A stretch of 40,952 nt of DNA from Bdellovibrionales bacterium (GCA_007121385.1 SKLV01000001.1:1-40952); one strand, 5' to 3'; shown: positions 1 to 8,908, numbered from the stretch's first letter. Notes: a model not told the origin generated them from the letters alone. Program-made: numbers and translations.

Positions 1-552
1 AAGCCCTCTTTTGATGCCGTGTTGGTGGTCAATGTGGATTTGACCTACAGTATGGAGGGAGAGCGCCTGATAGCAGCTAAGAACTTTATGAAGAATATGA
101 TTCTTCTGCTCAAGGCTCGCTACAAGAACCTGGAAGTTCGCTATGTGGGATTTAGTGACAAAGCTCAGGAAATTGCCGAGGCCCAAATGGACCGGGCTTG
201 GATGGGAGGAGGCACGGCCTATGCTCCTCCTCTTAAGCTCAGTGGAGAGATTCTCTCAGAGTACCCCAACTCCCAATACAACAAGTATGTGATCATGATT
301 GGAGATGCAGAGGCTCCCGATGCCCAGGCCACCCTGGCAGCCTTGGAGGAGATGACCGAGGATCTACAGTTTTTTGCCATGGCAGTGACCAGTGAGAGGG
401 CCAATGTGGGGCAGGAGGCCTTGGTGCAACTGCTGCAGCAATTTGAGAGTGAGTGGCCTTACATCGGCACCACCATTATTCGCAATCGCAATGAGGTCAT
501 CCAGGGTCTCTACAACCTCTTTCCCAAATCCGGCGGTCGGGAAGAGCCGTAG
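1..552 (+). CDS. YeaH/YhbH-like (DUF444) vWA-domain protein, C-terminal part
   Basis: The frame is open to the left edge, so only the last 183 codons are present. The visible part is a von Willebrand A-like fold. A metal-site motif of D-x-T-x-S form (DLTYSM) follows a hydrophobic strand. A central GGTAYAPPLKL segment and a later MIGDAEAPDA strand match the order seen in YeaH/YhbH proteins (DUF444). In many bacteria these are encoded beside the PrkA serine kinase and SpoVR, in a stationary-phase or stress module. Those partners would lie to the left, off the window. The role here is inferred from the family and the biochemical function is not known. The last 43 bases overlap the end of the convergent lgt gene. 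Confidence 0.72.
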   Translation, partial: KPSFDAVLVVNVDLTYSMEGERLIAAKNFMKNMILLLKARYKNLEVRYVGFSDKAQEIAEAQMDRAWMGGGTAYAPPLKLSGEILSEYPNSQYNKYVIMIGDAEAPDAQATLAALEEMTEDLQFFAMAVTSERANVGQEALVQLLQQFESEWPYIGTTIIRNRNEVIQGLYNLFPKSGGREEP

Positions 553-1322
553 TTCACAAGCCATAGGCTCAGTGCCGTGGTTAAAAAGACCCAGCTGAGG
601 GCCGAGGAGACGCTGAGGCCTCCCAGCAGCTGGGGGCCGCGGAAGTCGTCGCGAAAGAGCTCCATAAAAAGTCGGCCCAGAGAGTGAAGACTTAGCCACA
701 GGAGAAAAACCTGACCTGAGAAAGGGCGCAACAGCGGGCGCCTCTCCCAAGTGAGAAGAATTCCTAAGACGGCCAGCTCCCATAGGAGAGCGTAAATTTG
801 GGTGGGGTGACGGGCCACCACCTCCATGCCCCAGTACTCGTGGCTGGGAAAGCTCAGGGCCCAGGGAAGGGCACAGGCCTGGCCATAGCAGCAACCATTG
901 AGAAAGCAGCCCAGTCGGCCAAGAGCGTAGCCCAAGGCTCCAATAGGGGCAAAAAAATCGGCCCAACTCCAGAACTGGGAAGCAAAATCTTGGCGATGTC
1001 GCCAGAGTAGCAACAGGGAGGCTGTCAACAGAGCCCCGATCATTCCCCCGTAAAAAACATAGCCCCCATGCCAGAGCTTAAAGGCCTCTAAAGGGAATTG
1101 GCGATAAAACTGGGGCTCTTCGTAAAAAACATGAAAGATCCTTGCACCTAAGAATCCCCCCACCAAGAGGGCTAGGCCCAAATCCAGGGCCTGAGTGACC
1201 GATCGCTCTTGGCGTCGGGCTCGCTTCACCACCCACAGGGCGCAGAGGCTGGCTGTGAGACTCAGAACAAGATAGAAGGTGGGGATCCAAAAGGCATCGC
1301 CAACTGTGATATTTGGGTACAA
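510..1322 (-). CDS. lgt: Prolipoprotein diacylglyceryl transferase Lgt
   Basis: This inner-membrane enzyme transfers diacylglycerol from phosphatidylglycerol to the lipobox cysteine of prolipoproteins, the first step of lipoprotein maturation. At 270 aa it has the usual length and is mostly hydrophobic, with about seven membrane segments. Family motifs are visible: HGGYVFYGG near residue 85, GRLGCFLNGCCYG near residue 135 and the HPTQIY segment near residue 172. The start is TTG, preceded by a purine-rich GGGGGAGGG stretch. It gives the expected short periplasmic N-terminus (MYPNITVGDAFW). It lies 46 bp after lspA, the next enzyme of the same pathway, and the two are probably co-transcribed with ileS. 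Its 3' end overlaps the convergent vWA gene. Confidence 0.95.
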   Translation of the reverse strand: MYPNITVGDAFWIPTFYLVLSLTASLCALWVVKRARRQERSVTQALDLGLALLVGGFLGARIFHVFYEEPQFYRQFPLEAFKLWHGGYVFYGGMIGALLTASLLLLWRHRQDFASQFWSWADFFAPIGALGYALGRLGCFLNGCCYGQACALPWALSFPSHEYWGMEVVARHPTQIYALLWELAVLGILLTWERRPLLRPFSGQVFLLWLSLHSLGRLFMELFRDDFRGPQLLGGLSVSSALSWVFLTTALSLWLVNYGSSRPPDLGKRL

Positions 1323-1368
1323 AAAACCCTCCCCCTTATTTGTAGTCCCAGCTTCCCCTTAGGTCGTT

Positions 1369-1884
1369 TTACTGGGACTCAGAGGACTCCGCAGGTGGTT
1401 GTATAAACATGGCCATAATGAGAAGTCCCACTCCCACGACGATGGCGGAGTCGGCCACATTAAAAGCTGGCCAGGCGTAGAGATTGCGCCAGTGAAAGTC
1501 CAAAAAGTCGATCACAAAGCCAAAGCGCAGACGATCGATATAGTTGCCGATGGCCCCGCCAAAGATTAAGGATAGAGCCAGGACTTGCACTCGATCGTTG
1601 TTGGGTACCCCTCTGAGAATCAATAAAATCACTGCCAGGGCCAAGGGAGTGACCATTAAAAAAAACACCCGGCGAAACATCTCTGGAGCGTCGCCCAAAA
1701 TTCCGAAAGCGGCGCCTGGGTTTCGCACATAGGTGATGTTAAAGTAATCCTGAATGACCACCAACTGCTGACCGAGGCGAAACTGGGTGTGAATGTACAT
1801 TTTAGTGGCCTGGTCCAAAGCCACTATAGCTGCACCTAAAGAGAGTAAAACCAAATATTTAGGCTGGATTTTGAGGGTCTTCAT
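1369..1884 (-). CDS. lspA: Lipoprotein signal peptidase II LspA
   Basis: This is an aspartyl protease of the inner membrane that cleaves the signal peptide from diacylglyceryl-modified prolipoproteins. It has 171 aa and four membrane segments. Signature regions are present: NPGAAFG near residue 55, the first catalytic aspartate in GNYIDRLRFG, and the second in the FNVADSAI motif. The start codon overlaps the ileS stop as ATGA, which implies translational coupling. The ileS-lspA order is widely conserved, and lgt follows. At least one lipobox-bearing substrate is encoded in this window, at 19570. Confidence 0.96.
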   Translation of the reverse strand: MKTLKIQPKYLVLLSLGAAIVALDQATKMYIHTQFRLGQQLVVIQDYFNITYVRNPGAAFGILGDAPEMFRRVFFLMVTPLALAVILLILRGVPNNDRVQVLALSLIFGGAIGNYIDRLRFGFVIDFLDFHWRNLYAWPAFNVADSAIVVGVGLLIMAMFIQPPAESSESQ

Positions 1885-4676
1885 GACAGGGCCTCAACAC
1901 ATTTAGGACAGACGCCGGGCCACTGAGAACTCTGACTGAGGTCTTCACTGTAGTGCCAACAGCGAGGGCATTTTTCGCCCTTGGCCTTTTCTGCCTTTAT
2001 GTTGAGTTCTGAGCCCTGAGCCAGCTGCACCTGCGAGACGATAAAAAACTCCTTCAAACTTTCCCGATACTTTTCCAAAATTTTATAGAGAGACTCTCCA
2101 GCTGTCACCAAAATCTGGGCATCCAGGCTGGAGCCTATGGTCTTTTGCTGGCGCAAATTTTCCAGCTGTTTGGAGATCTGAGCTCGAAGTTGCAGGAGCT
2201 GAGAAAACTCTTCGGCCAGGTCTTCTCTTCGCCATTGACCGCTCCCTTTAGGAAAAGAAGTGAGGAGAACGCTTTCTTTTTTACTTCCCGGGATGTGCTC
2301 GTAGGTTTCCTCAGCCAGAAAACTTAAAATAGGGGCCATCAGCGAGCAGACATTTTGCAAAATTGTGTACACCACAGTTTGTGCTGAACGACGAGCAGAC
2401 CCATCCTTTTTCCAGGTGTAAAGGCGATCCTTCAAAATGTCCAAGTAAGTGGCGGAAAGATCCACAGTGAAAAAGTGATTGAGGGCGTGATAGACTTTAT
2501 AAAAATCGTACTCATCATAGGCTTTGCTGGTTTTTTCGATGAGGCCCTGCAGCTGGTGCAGAGCCCATTGATCCAAAGGCCTGAGGTCAGCATAGTTGAG
2601 TGAGTCCTTGTCGGGATCAAAGTCTCCCAGATTTCCCAACATAAAGCGCAGGGTGTTGCGCAGCCGGCGGTAGGTGTCGGTGATCCGCTGAAAGATCTCA
2701 TCTCCCACATTCACATCTTGGCCATAGTCCTCATAGGCCACCCAGAGGCGCAGAATTTCAGCTCCACTTTTTTTGATGACCTCTGCTGGGTCCACCGCAT
2801 TGCCCTGGCTTTTGCTCATCTTGTAGCCTTTGGCATCGTTGACAAAGCCGTGAGTGATGAGAGCTTTAAAGGGCAGTTCTCCATGGGCCGCCAGGCTGGA
2901 GAGGAGGCTGGTTTGAAACCAACCGCGGTGCTGGTCACTGCCCTCTAAATAGATATCGGCGGGGGAAGTTAGACCTTTGCGCTTTTTTTGTACCGCTGAA
3001 TGACAGACACCGGAATCGAACCAGACATCTAAAATATCTTTACCCGTCTTAAAATCAGAGTGCCCACAGGCCCCACAGCTCTCACCTTGAGTGAACTCCC
3101 CAGGGGGAAGACTGTGGTAGGCCTCCAGCCCCAGGCCAGAGCTCTCCATTTTGTCCGCTAGTCGGTGCATCACAGCTTCCGAAGCCAAGGGCTCCCCACA
3201 ATTTTGGCAGTAAAAAACCGGGATGGGAACACCCCAAACGCGCTGGCGGCTCAGGCACCAGTCCGGTGAGTTGGAGAGCATGGCGTGGAGGCGTTGAGAT
3301 CCCCACTGGGGAACAAATTCAATCTCTTTCTCCGCCGCATGAAGAGCCCGTTGGCGCAGTGAAGGAGAGCCTGCCCCTCCCTCATCCATGCGGATAAACC
3401 ACTGAGGGGTAGAGCGAAAAATCAGGGGAGTTTTAGAGCGAGGATTGTGGGGATAGCTGTGGACAATCTCCTTAAAGCCCAAAAGATGGCCGTTTTGGCG
3501 AAGCTTCTCAACAATCAGTGGGTTGGCGTCCCAGATTTTTTGCCCTGACCACAGAGGCACTTCCTCGGTGAAGCGTCCCGCCTCGTCAACAGGGGAAAAA
3601 ATGGGCAGGTTGTACTTGAGACCCACTTGGTAATCGTCCAAGCCATGTCCGGGAGCAATATGTACAGATCCCGTCCCACTTTCCAAGGTGACATGATCAC
3701 TTAAGACCAGTTGAGACTCTCTGCTCAAAAAGGGGTGGTGGGCCAAAGATCCCTCCAGTTCAGCCCCTTTTAAAGTGCCCAGAGCTTTGGGGCCAGACTC
3801 CATACTTAGGTCACAGTCTTTGCCCACAGATTCAACCAGCTTCTCGACCAAAATGAGAACCTCTTGGCCTGTGTCCAAAAGTGTATAGTCAAAGTCTCGG
3901 TGAACGGCGATAGCGCAGTTGGCGGGAAGGGTCCAAGGAGTGGTGGTCCAAATCACAAAAGAGATGGGGCGATCAACATGGCCTATGAGAGCCTGCAGAG
4001 AGGCTGAGGCTTTTTGCAGGGGAAACTTCACATAAATAGAAGGGCTTTTATGGTCCTGGTACTCCACCTCAGCGGCGGCTAGGGCAGTCTGTAGGGCAGG
4101 GCACCAGTTGACAGGCTTTTCCCCTCGGTAGAGGTAGCCACGGGAAAAGATTTTGGCCAGAACTCTTATCTCTTCGGCCTCATATTCTGCTTGAAGGGTC
4201 AGGTAGGGGTTTTCCCAATCAGCCAAAATACCCAAACGCTGAAACTGACCCCGCTGATGATCCACCCAGCTTAAAGCCTCTTGGCGGCAGAGATCTCTCA
4301 CTTGAGAGTCAGACATCTCTTTTCTCTTAGTTCCCAGTTTTTTGGTCACTTTGAGTTCAATGGGCAGGCCGTGGCAGTCCCAGCCGGGGATAAAAGCGGC
4401 CGAAAAGCCAGCCATATTTTTGTATTTGATCACGATATCTTTAAGAACTTTATTGAGAACATGGCCGATATGAATGGAGCCATTGGCATAGGGGGGGCCA
4501 TCTGGGAGAACAAAGAGGCCTTTGGGCTTTTGCCCCTCTTCTTCACCTCCCAGAACCATTTTTTCGTAGGTGCGATTCAGCTGCCACTTTTCGATTCTCA
4601 AGGGCTCAGAAGTGGCTAAGTTGCCCTTCATAGGAAAGTCTGTCTTAGGCAAATTGAGGCTGTCTTTATAATCCAT
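1881..4676 (-). CDS. ileS: Isoleucyl-tRNA synthetase IleS
   Basis: This class I aminoacyl-tRNA synthetase charges tRNA-Ile and edits valine. From the ATG at 4676 it has 931 aa, normal for the bacterial type. The HIGH signature sits at residues 69-72, the KMSKS loop at about 619-623, and a C-terminal zinc knuckle (CPRCWHYS ... CPKC) closes the protein. An in-frame TTG at 4712 would add 12 residues and overlap the upstream gene. I prefer the ATG because MDYKDSLNLPKTDFPMK matches the usual IleRS N-terminus and lies 22 nt after the upstream stop. No T-box leader was seen. lspA begins within its stop codon. Confidence 0.96.
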   Translation of the reverse strand: MDYKDSLNLPKTDFPMKGNLATSEPLRIEKWQLNRTYEKMVLGGEEEGQKPKGLFVLPDGPPYANGSIHIGHVLNKVLKDIVIKYKNMAGFSAAFIPGWDCHGLPIELKVTKKLGTKRKEMSDSQVRDLCRQEALSWVDHQRGQFQRLGILADWENPYLTLQAEYEAEEIRVLAKIFSRGYLYRGEKPVNWCPALQTALAAAEVEYQDHKSPSIYVKFPLQKASASLQALIGHVDRPISFVIWTTTPWTLPANCAIAVHRDFDYTLLDTGQEVLILVEKLVESVGKDCDLSMESGPKALGTLKGAELEGSLAHHPFLSRESQLVLSDHVTLESGTGSVHIAPGHGLDDYQVGLKYNLPIFSPVDEAGRFTEEVPLWSGQKIWDANPLIVEKLRQNGHLLGFKEIVHSYPHNPRSKTPLIFRSTPQWFIRMDEGGAGSPSLRQRALHAAEKEIEFVPQWGSQRLHAMLSNSPDWCLSRQRVWGVPIPVFYCQNCGEPLASEAVMHRLADKMESSGLGLEAYHSLPPGEFTQGESCGACGHSDFKTGKDILDVWFDSGVCHSAVQKKRKGLTSPADIYLEGSDQHRGWFQTSLLSSLAAHGELPFKALITHGFVNDAKGYKMSKSQGNAVDPAEVIKKSGAEILRLWVAYEDYGQDVNVGDEIFQRITDTYRRLRNTLRFMLGNLGDFDPDKDSLNYADLRPLDQWALHQLQGLIEKTSKAYDEYDFYKVYHALNHFFTVDLSATYLDILKDRLYTWKKDGSARRSAQTVVYTILQNVCSLMAPILSFLAEETYEHIPGSKKESVLLTSFPKGSGQWRREDLAEEFSQLLQLRAQISKQLENLRQQKTIGSSLDAQILVTAGESLYKILEKYRESLKEFFIVSQVQLAQGSELNIKAEKAKGEKCPRCWHYSEDLSQSSQWPGVCPKCVEALS

Positions 4677-4698
4677 TCGCCCCAAGCTAGGGAAGTGC

Positions 4699-5352
4699 CT
4701 AGGGCTTGTCAAGGTGGGAAGGAGGCAGGGCCGAGTTCAGCCTCTCACTGCCCAAAACTATAAGGAGTCGAGCGGCCTCGAATTCAGAGCCCAGATTGAG
4801 GCGCTCCTTGACGGCCCGCAAAGTGGCCAGTGTCTGCTCATCAAACTCCATCCCCGAATGGCTCTGGGAGGTGATGCGGGTGGTGGAGGTGGAAACCCGA
4901 GTTTCCTGCTCCACTTGAGTGGTGGCCGTGGTGGCTGAGAAAGAAGGTGGCTTGGAGGAAGAAGAGCCAAAGCCAGCAACACCTGGGGTGGGCTGTTCAG
5001 TTTCCAGTGGTTCAAGGGCCTCATTGGCCGAGGGCTCGGGGTTGGCTAGGGGTCTCGGTGAGGTCCTCTTCAAAGGCGAGCTGGAAGCTGAGGGCGAAAA
5101 GGAGTTTTCGAATTGCCTGAGCCCTTGAGCCAAATCTTTGAGGTCACTTTTAAAGTTCTCGGAGCTCACTGGCGCCTCACTCTCCCAAGAGCCCAAGTGC
5201 TCTTGGCGGCGAGCGTGGAGGTAGAGGCTCACCAGAGAGTCAGCCGAAACGGCCCGGTCTTTGACACTTTGAGGCTGGGTTCTTAACCAGTGAAAGGCCT
5301 GAGTGAGAACCTCGCGGGTGTATGCTTGAGGCGGATAGTTGGCTGTTGTCAT
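4699..5352 (-). CDS. Hypothetical protein with Ser/Thr-rich linker, heading the ileS operon
   Basis: Not recognised (217 aa). The N-terminal 70 residues look helical and soluble (YTREVLTQAFHWLRTQP). A long low-complexity stretch from about residue 85 to 165, rich in Ser, Thr and Pro, follows. The last 45 residues form a compact amphipathic block (TLATLRAVKERLNLGSEFEA). That block resembles a ribbon-helix-helix or small helical regulatory domain, but I cannot assign it. There is no signal peptide and no membrane segment. It ends 22 nt before the ileS start and so probably leads the ileS-lspA-lgt transcript. The open frame and the tight spacing support it being real. Confidence 0.7.
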   Translation of the reverse strand: MTTANYPPQAYTREVLTQAFHWLRTQPQSVKDRAVSADSLVSLYLHARRQEHLGSWESEAPVSSENFKSDLKDLAQGLRQFENSFSPSASSSPLKRTSPRPLANPEPSANEALEPLETEQPTPGVAGFGSSSSKPPSFSATTATTQVEQETRVSTSTTRITSQSHSGMEFDEQTLATLRAVKERLNLGSEFEAARLLIVLGSERLNSALPPSHLDKP

Positions 5353-5381
5353 ATAAGGCTCAGGACCTTAACGGCTGTTCT

Positions 5382-5467
5382 TGTGGACATCAACAGGAAA
5401 AATAAATCTATGAAAATCAGTAACTTATAACTTCGTTCTCAACGGGCAATCCACAGCTTTGTCCACA
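5382..5467. promoter_or_regulatory. Cluster of DnaA-box-like nonamers around an AT-rich stretch
   Basis: The 131-bp gap between the response regulator and the 217-aa gene holds three sequences resembling the DnaA box TTATNCACA. TTGTCCACA at 5459-5467 has one mismatch. CAATCCACA at 5447-5455 has two. ATGTCCACA lies on the minus strand at 5382-5390 and has two. The first two share orientation and start 12 bp apart. An A/T-rich run lies between them and the third. No dnaA, dnaN or other origin gene is nearby, so a chromosomal origin is unlikely. DnaA-linked or other control of the ileS operon is possible but unproven. Confidence 0.25.
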
Positions 5468-5483
5468 AAACCCTGGACTCAGA

Positions 5484-6950
5484 TCACTCTCCGTAATCCC
5501 GGGCATTGATGCCATATTTCTCCAGCTTTCTCAGCAGTGTCTTTTTGGGAATATTGGCATGAAGGGCGGTCTGGTTGATGCGTCCTTTGAAAGTTTTAAG
5601 GGCCTTAATAATGAACTCTTTTTCAAAGGCCTCTTTGTGTTTGTTAAAATCCAGGCCCTCAGCCTCAGGAAGAAGGGAGTGGCTGACCAGGGACTCCGGC
5701 TCCGAGGAGGCCTCGGAAGCCTCCTTAGAGGCCGAAGCAAACTCACCCTTCAAATTGGCGGACTCGGGGTCCACGCCAGTGGCCCGAAGCAGGGACTCAG
5801 GCAGGGAGGCCAAGGTTAAAATAGGGCTTTCTTCCAGAATAAAGGCATGCTCGATGATATTCTCCAGTTCACGAATATTACCGGGCCAGTCGTACTTCAT
5901 CAGGACATTCATGGCCTCTGGAGAGACCGAGAATATTTTCTTGCCCTGAGCTTTACTGAACTTCTGCATAAACAGATTGACCAGATGACTCAGGTCGCTT
6001 TTTCTCTCGGCCAAGGAGGGGAGAAAGATCGGCATGACATTGAGTCGATAGTAAAGATCTTCGCGAAAGGTCCCCTGCTTCATCATCTCTTCCAGAGGAC
6101 GATTGGTGGCGGCGATGATTCTCACATGGGCATCAATTTCTCGGTTGGCTCCCACGGGGGTGAATTTGCGTTCTTGAAGCACTCTCAGAAGTTTGACCTG
6201 CATGGCCAGTGGCAAGTCACCAAGTTCATCCAAAAAGAGGGTTCCGCCTTCGGCGTACTGGAACCTGCCAATTTTCCTCTGGTCAGCTCCTGTGAAAGCC
6301 CCCTTTTCGTGACCAAAGAGCTCACTCTCAAAAAGGTTTTCTGGAATGGCCGAGCAGTTGATGGCCACAAAGTTTCCATCCTTGAAAGAGGAGTTAAAGT
6401 GAATGGCTCGAGCCACGAGCTCCTTACCTGTGCCCGAGGCTCCGCGGATCAGGACAGGGGTGTCCACCTTAGAGAGGCGAGTGATAATGTTGAAGACCTT
6501 TTTCATGGGCTCGGTTTGGCCAATGATTTTCCGCCCACTCTCAAACATCATAGGGGCTGAAGCGGCAACCTCTGAAATCATTGAGTAGGCGCTCATCGCC
6601 CGATGGATCATCTCCACCAGTTGATCTCCTCGCACCGGTTTGGCCACATAGTTGTAGGCCCCTTCTTTGACCACTTTGACAGCGTCTTCGATATTGGCGT
6701 AGGCGGTGAGAACTAAAACCACAATGGAGGGGTCGATCTCTTTAATGGCCTGCAGGGCTTCCAGGCCATTCATGCGGGGCATATCCACATCCAGAATCAC
6801 CACATTGTAATCCCTGTGCACCTGAACCTTTTCCACAGCATTGATGCCGTCAAAGGCCTCGTCCACATCAAAACCTCCAGCTGAGGTCAATGCCGACTTC
6901 ACCGAAAGGCGAAGTCCAGGGTCGTCGTCCACCACCAAAACTTTGATCAT
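5484..6950 (-). CDS. NtrC-family sigma-54-dependent response regulator
   Basis: This 488-aa three-domain activator has an N-terminal receiver with an acidic pocket (VVDDD) and phospho-acceptor Asp54 in ILDVDMP. A central AAA+ domain has the Walker A GASGTGKE at 170-177, the sigma-54-contacting GAFTGA loop at 217-222 and Walker B LFLDELGD at about 238-245. A C-terminal Fis-like helix-turn-helix is visible (RINQTALHANIPKKTLLRKL). About 60 Ser/Glu-rich linker residues separate the last two domains. It is co-transcribed with the CHASE2 kinase through an ATGA overlap, so that kinase is probably its partner. The genome should therefore encode RpoN. A sigma-54 promoter match is present upstream of fliL, but nothing links it to this regulator. 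Confidence 0.93.
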   Translation of the reverse strand: MIKVLVVDDDPGLRLSVKSALTSAGGFDVDEAFDGINAVEKVQVHRDYNVVILDVDMPRMNGLEALQAIKEIDPSIVVLVLTAYANIEDAVKVVKEGAYNYVAKPVRGDQLVEMIHRAMSAYSMISEVAASAPMMFESGRKIIGQTEPMKKVFNIITRLSKVDTPVLIRGASGTGKELVARAIHFNSSFKDGNFVAINCSAIPENLFESELFGHEKGAFTGADQRKIGRFQYAEGGTLFLDELGDLPLAMQVKLLRVLQERKFTPVGANREIDAHVRIIAATNRPLEEMMKQGTFREDLYYRLNVMPIFLPSLAERKSDLSHLVNLFMQKFSKAQGKKIFSVSPEAMNVLMKYDWPGNIRELENIIEHAFILEESPILTLASLPESLLRATGVDPESANLKGEFASASKEASEASSEPESLVSHSLLPEAEGLDFNKHKEAFEKEFIIKALKTFKGRINQTALHANIPKKTLLRKLEKYGINARDYGE

Positions 6951-8818
6951 ATCTGTTCCTCCTGAGCCCTTGGAGACTCAGTTAAATTCATGGGCAATTC
7001 AATACAAAAAGTGGAGCCTTTTTCCAATTGGCTCTCCACAGTGATGCGACCTTGGTGAAGGTCCACAAAATACTTGGCCAAAAAGAGCCCTAAGCCGGAG
7101 CCCTTAATGCTAGTCGAAGAGGCCTGGCGACTACGATAGAATTTAGTGAAAATGTTAGGCAAGTCTTCAGCGGCAATTCCATAGCCTTGGTCTGTAATTT
7201 GGATAAGAGCTCGACCATCCACCTCTTGGCTGCGGATCTGAATCTGAGTCTCTGGTGGGCTGTACTTGATGGCGTTCTCCAGCAGGTTGGTAAGAACTTG
7301 GCGAATCAAGTCTTCATCCATCTTCATACTGAACATGGGCTCAAGCTCCTGAAGAATCCGAATGTTTTTCTGTTGAGCAAGGTACTCGCATTTTTTCACC
7401 ACGTCCTGAATGAGAGAATTGATGTCGCGACTGCGCAGCTGAAGCTTGACCTCTTTACTCTCAATTCGGGTGAGATTGAGTATGGAGCCGATAAATTCCG
7501 CCAGTTCCTCGCTGGAGTGACTGATGGACTCAACAGCGGTTTTTTGTTCAGGGCTCAGAGGTTGTCTCTCTTTGAGGACCAGTTCAGCCATACCCTGAAT
7601 ACGGGCGAGAGGGGTCTTGAGATCATGGGACATCATGCGCATGAAGTTGCTTTTGAGCTCCTCCACTTGGGTGAGAAGCTGGTTTCGCTGGTAGTACTCC
7701 CAACTGCGCCGGTTTTCTACAATCAGACGATAGGGCACAAAAAAGTAATAGCAGACAAAAACAGCCAAAAGAGGTTGAGCCATAGGCAGCCAAAAACCAA
7801 AAGCGGAAAAAACCGCTGCAGCGAGCAGAATAAATGTGGCGATCACTCCGCCCAGAAGGAGGAGGCCCCGGGCGGGAGGAGCAAAAAACAAAAGGGCTAA
7901 AGTGAGCCAGGCCACTAGGGCTATAGTGAGAAAGTTGAGTCCTTTGGGGCTCCGGCGGGGGGCCTGATCCAGAATAAGGGTGTCCAGGGCATTGGCATGG
8001 GCCTCGGCCAAGGTGAGAGCGGTGATGTCCCGAGACAGAGGAGTGGAGAGGTAAAAGCGACTGGAGCGGAGCGAGTCATCTCCAATGATCACCACTTTGT
8101 CAGCCCAACGATTCAAGCTCTCGGGGTTCCCATCTCGGGCGTCTAGAAACTCAGTGCTCGGGTAGGTCCCGGCGGGGCGAAAGGCAATATAGCCTTGAAT
8201 TACATCGAGAACTGAGAAAAGTCCCCGAGGTCTTTCCGCCCCGAGCTCTTTGGCCAAAGCCCTGTGTAGGGTCGGCTGGTCGTCTATTGAATAAATAAAA
8301 CGTCTTGAGACGCCATCTCTTGCAAAGAGAGTGATGTCGCTGCCGATGGGGGCGGGCAGAGGCTCAATGAAGTCAAAGGGTGAGGGCAAGGGAGGCAGCC
8401 GCCCCTGCCCCTTGGCGGGAGAGCTGAAACTGGCAAAGTAGATCGGAGTCTGCATCCGTTCAGTGAGTTCACCAAAGGCCTCAGCCTCTTCAGGGCTATG
8501 GCGCAGTTCAGAGGGGTCAAAGCTGTAGACAATGGCCCGGGGTTGCCCCGCCTCAAGCCCCTCAAGGAGGAGCTGGTGATCTTGGAGGCGATCTTCTCGG
8601 CCCAGCTGAGTCAAAGTGTCAGGGCGGATCATGATCAATTCAATCAAGCCTGAGGTGGGGGCAGGGGTTTTAAGTCGGGAGCGCCAATCGTAGGTCCAGG
8701 CCTCCAAGTAGTGGAGGGGAAACTGGACAATCACAAAAGCCAGGCCCAAAGCCACAAGGGCCATCAGGGCTCCGGCCTTGAAAAAGCTCAAAATACGGGG
8801 GTGAGGGGATTCGCCCAT
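6947..8818 (-). CDS. CHASE2-domain membrane histidine kinase
   Basis: This is a sensor kinase of 623 aa. An N-terminal membrane segment (about residues 13-34) is followed by a large extracytoplasmic CHASE2-like domain to about residue 295. Closely packed membrane helices (about 298-365) come next, then a HisKA domain with phospho-acceptor His398 in MMSHDLKTPLAR. The HATPase_c domain has the N box (NLLENAIKYSPPE), G1 (DQGYGIA) and G2 (GSGLGLFLAK). The ligand is unknown. The gene precedes the sigma-54 regulator with a 4-nt overlap and follows a class A PBP gene by 90 bp. An envelope or cell-wall signal is therefore a reasonable guess, but only a guess. Confidence 0.92.
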   Translation of the reverse strand: MGESPHPRILSFFKAGALMALVALGLAFVIVQFPLHYLEAWTYDWRSRLKTPAPTSGLIELIMIRPDTLTQLGREDRLQDHQLLLEGLEAGQPRAIVYSFDPSELRHSPEEAEAFGELTERMQTPIYFASFSSPAKGQGRLPPLPSPFDFIEPLPAPIGSDITLFARDGVSRRFIYSIDDQPTLHRALAKELGAERPRGLFSVLDVIQGYIAFRPAGTYPSTEFLDARDGNPESLNRWADKVVIIGDDSLRSSRFYLSTPLSRDITALTLAEAHANALDTLILDQAPRRSPKGLNFLTIALVAWLTLALLFFAPPARGLLLLGGVIATFILLAAAVFSAFGFWLPMAQPLLAVFVCYYFFVPYRLIVENRRSWEYYQRNQLLTQVEELKSNFMRMMSHDLKTPLARIQGMAELVLKERQPLSPEQKTAVESISHSSEELAEFIGSILNLTRIESKEVKLQLRSRDINSLIQDVVKKCEYLAQQKNIRILQELEPMFSMKMDEDLIRQVLTNLLENAIKYSPPETQIQIRSQEVDGRALIQITDQGYGIAAEDLPNIFTKFYRSRQASSTSIKGSGLGLFLAKYFVDLHQGRITVESQLEKGSTFCIELPMNLTESPRAQEEQI

Positions 8819-8845
8819 GCCCCTAACTAGCTTAAATGCAGCGGA

Positions 8846-8860
8846 GTGTCAATTTGACAC
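8846..8860. promoter_or_regulatory. Perfect 15-bp palindrome over a -35 box upstream of the kinase gene
   Basis: GTGTCAATTTGACAC has 7-bp perfect arms around one central base. It lies 28 bp upstream of the kinase start. On the minus strand it contains TTGACA. A 17-bp spacer downstream of that box leads to TAGTTA, a poor -10. An operator that overlaps the -35 element of the kinase/regulator transcript would fit. No regulator can be named from the site alone. Confidence 0.4.
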
Positions 8861-8908
8861 CGGTTGGAGTTCCCCTTGTTAAAAACTTTTCATCACTTTG
8901 CCCCCGAT

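Noticed and set aside
364-966. 200-codon minus-strand frame overlapping lgt and the vWA gene
   Set aside because: Its Pro/Leu/Gly-rich composition is without motifs and it lies in another frame of the convincing lgt coding region.
4677-4712. TTG at 4712 as the ileS start
   Set aside because: It would overlap the upstream gene and add 12 residues unlike IleRS proteins. The ATG at 4676 gives the conserved N-terminus.
5353-5483. Chromosomal or plasmid replication origin
   Set aside because: There are only three imperfect DnaA-like boxes and no replication genes or iterons nearby.
5847-6560. 237-codon plus-strand frame opposite the response regulator
   Set aside because: It is an antisense shadow. 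The minus strand encodes an unmistakable receiver and AAA+ domain across the same bases.
7187-7900. 237-codon plus-strand frame opposite the histidine kinase
   Set aside because: It is antisense to the kinase catalytic domains, with no family features and no start signals.
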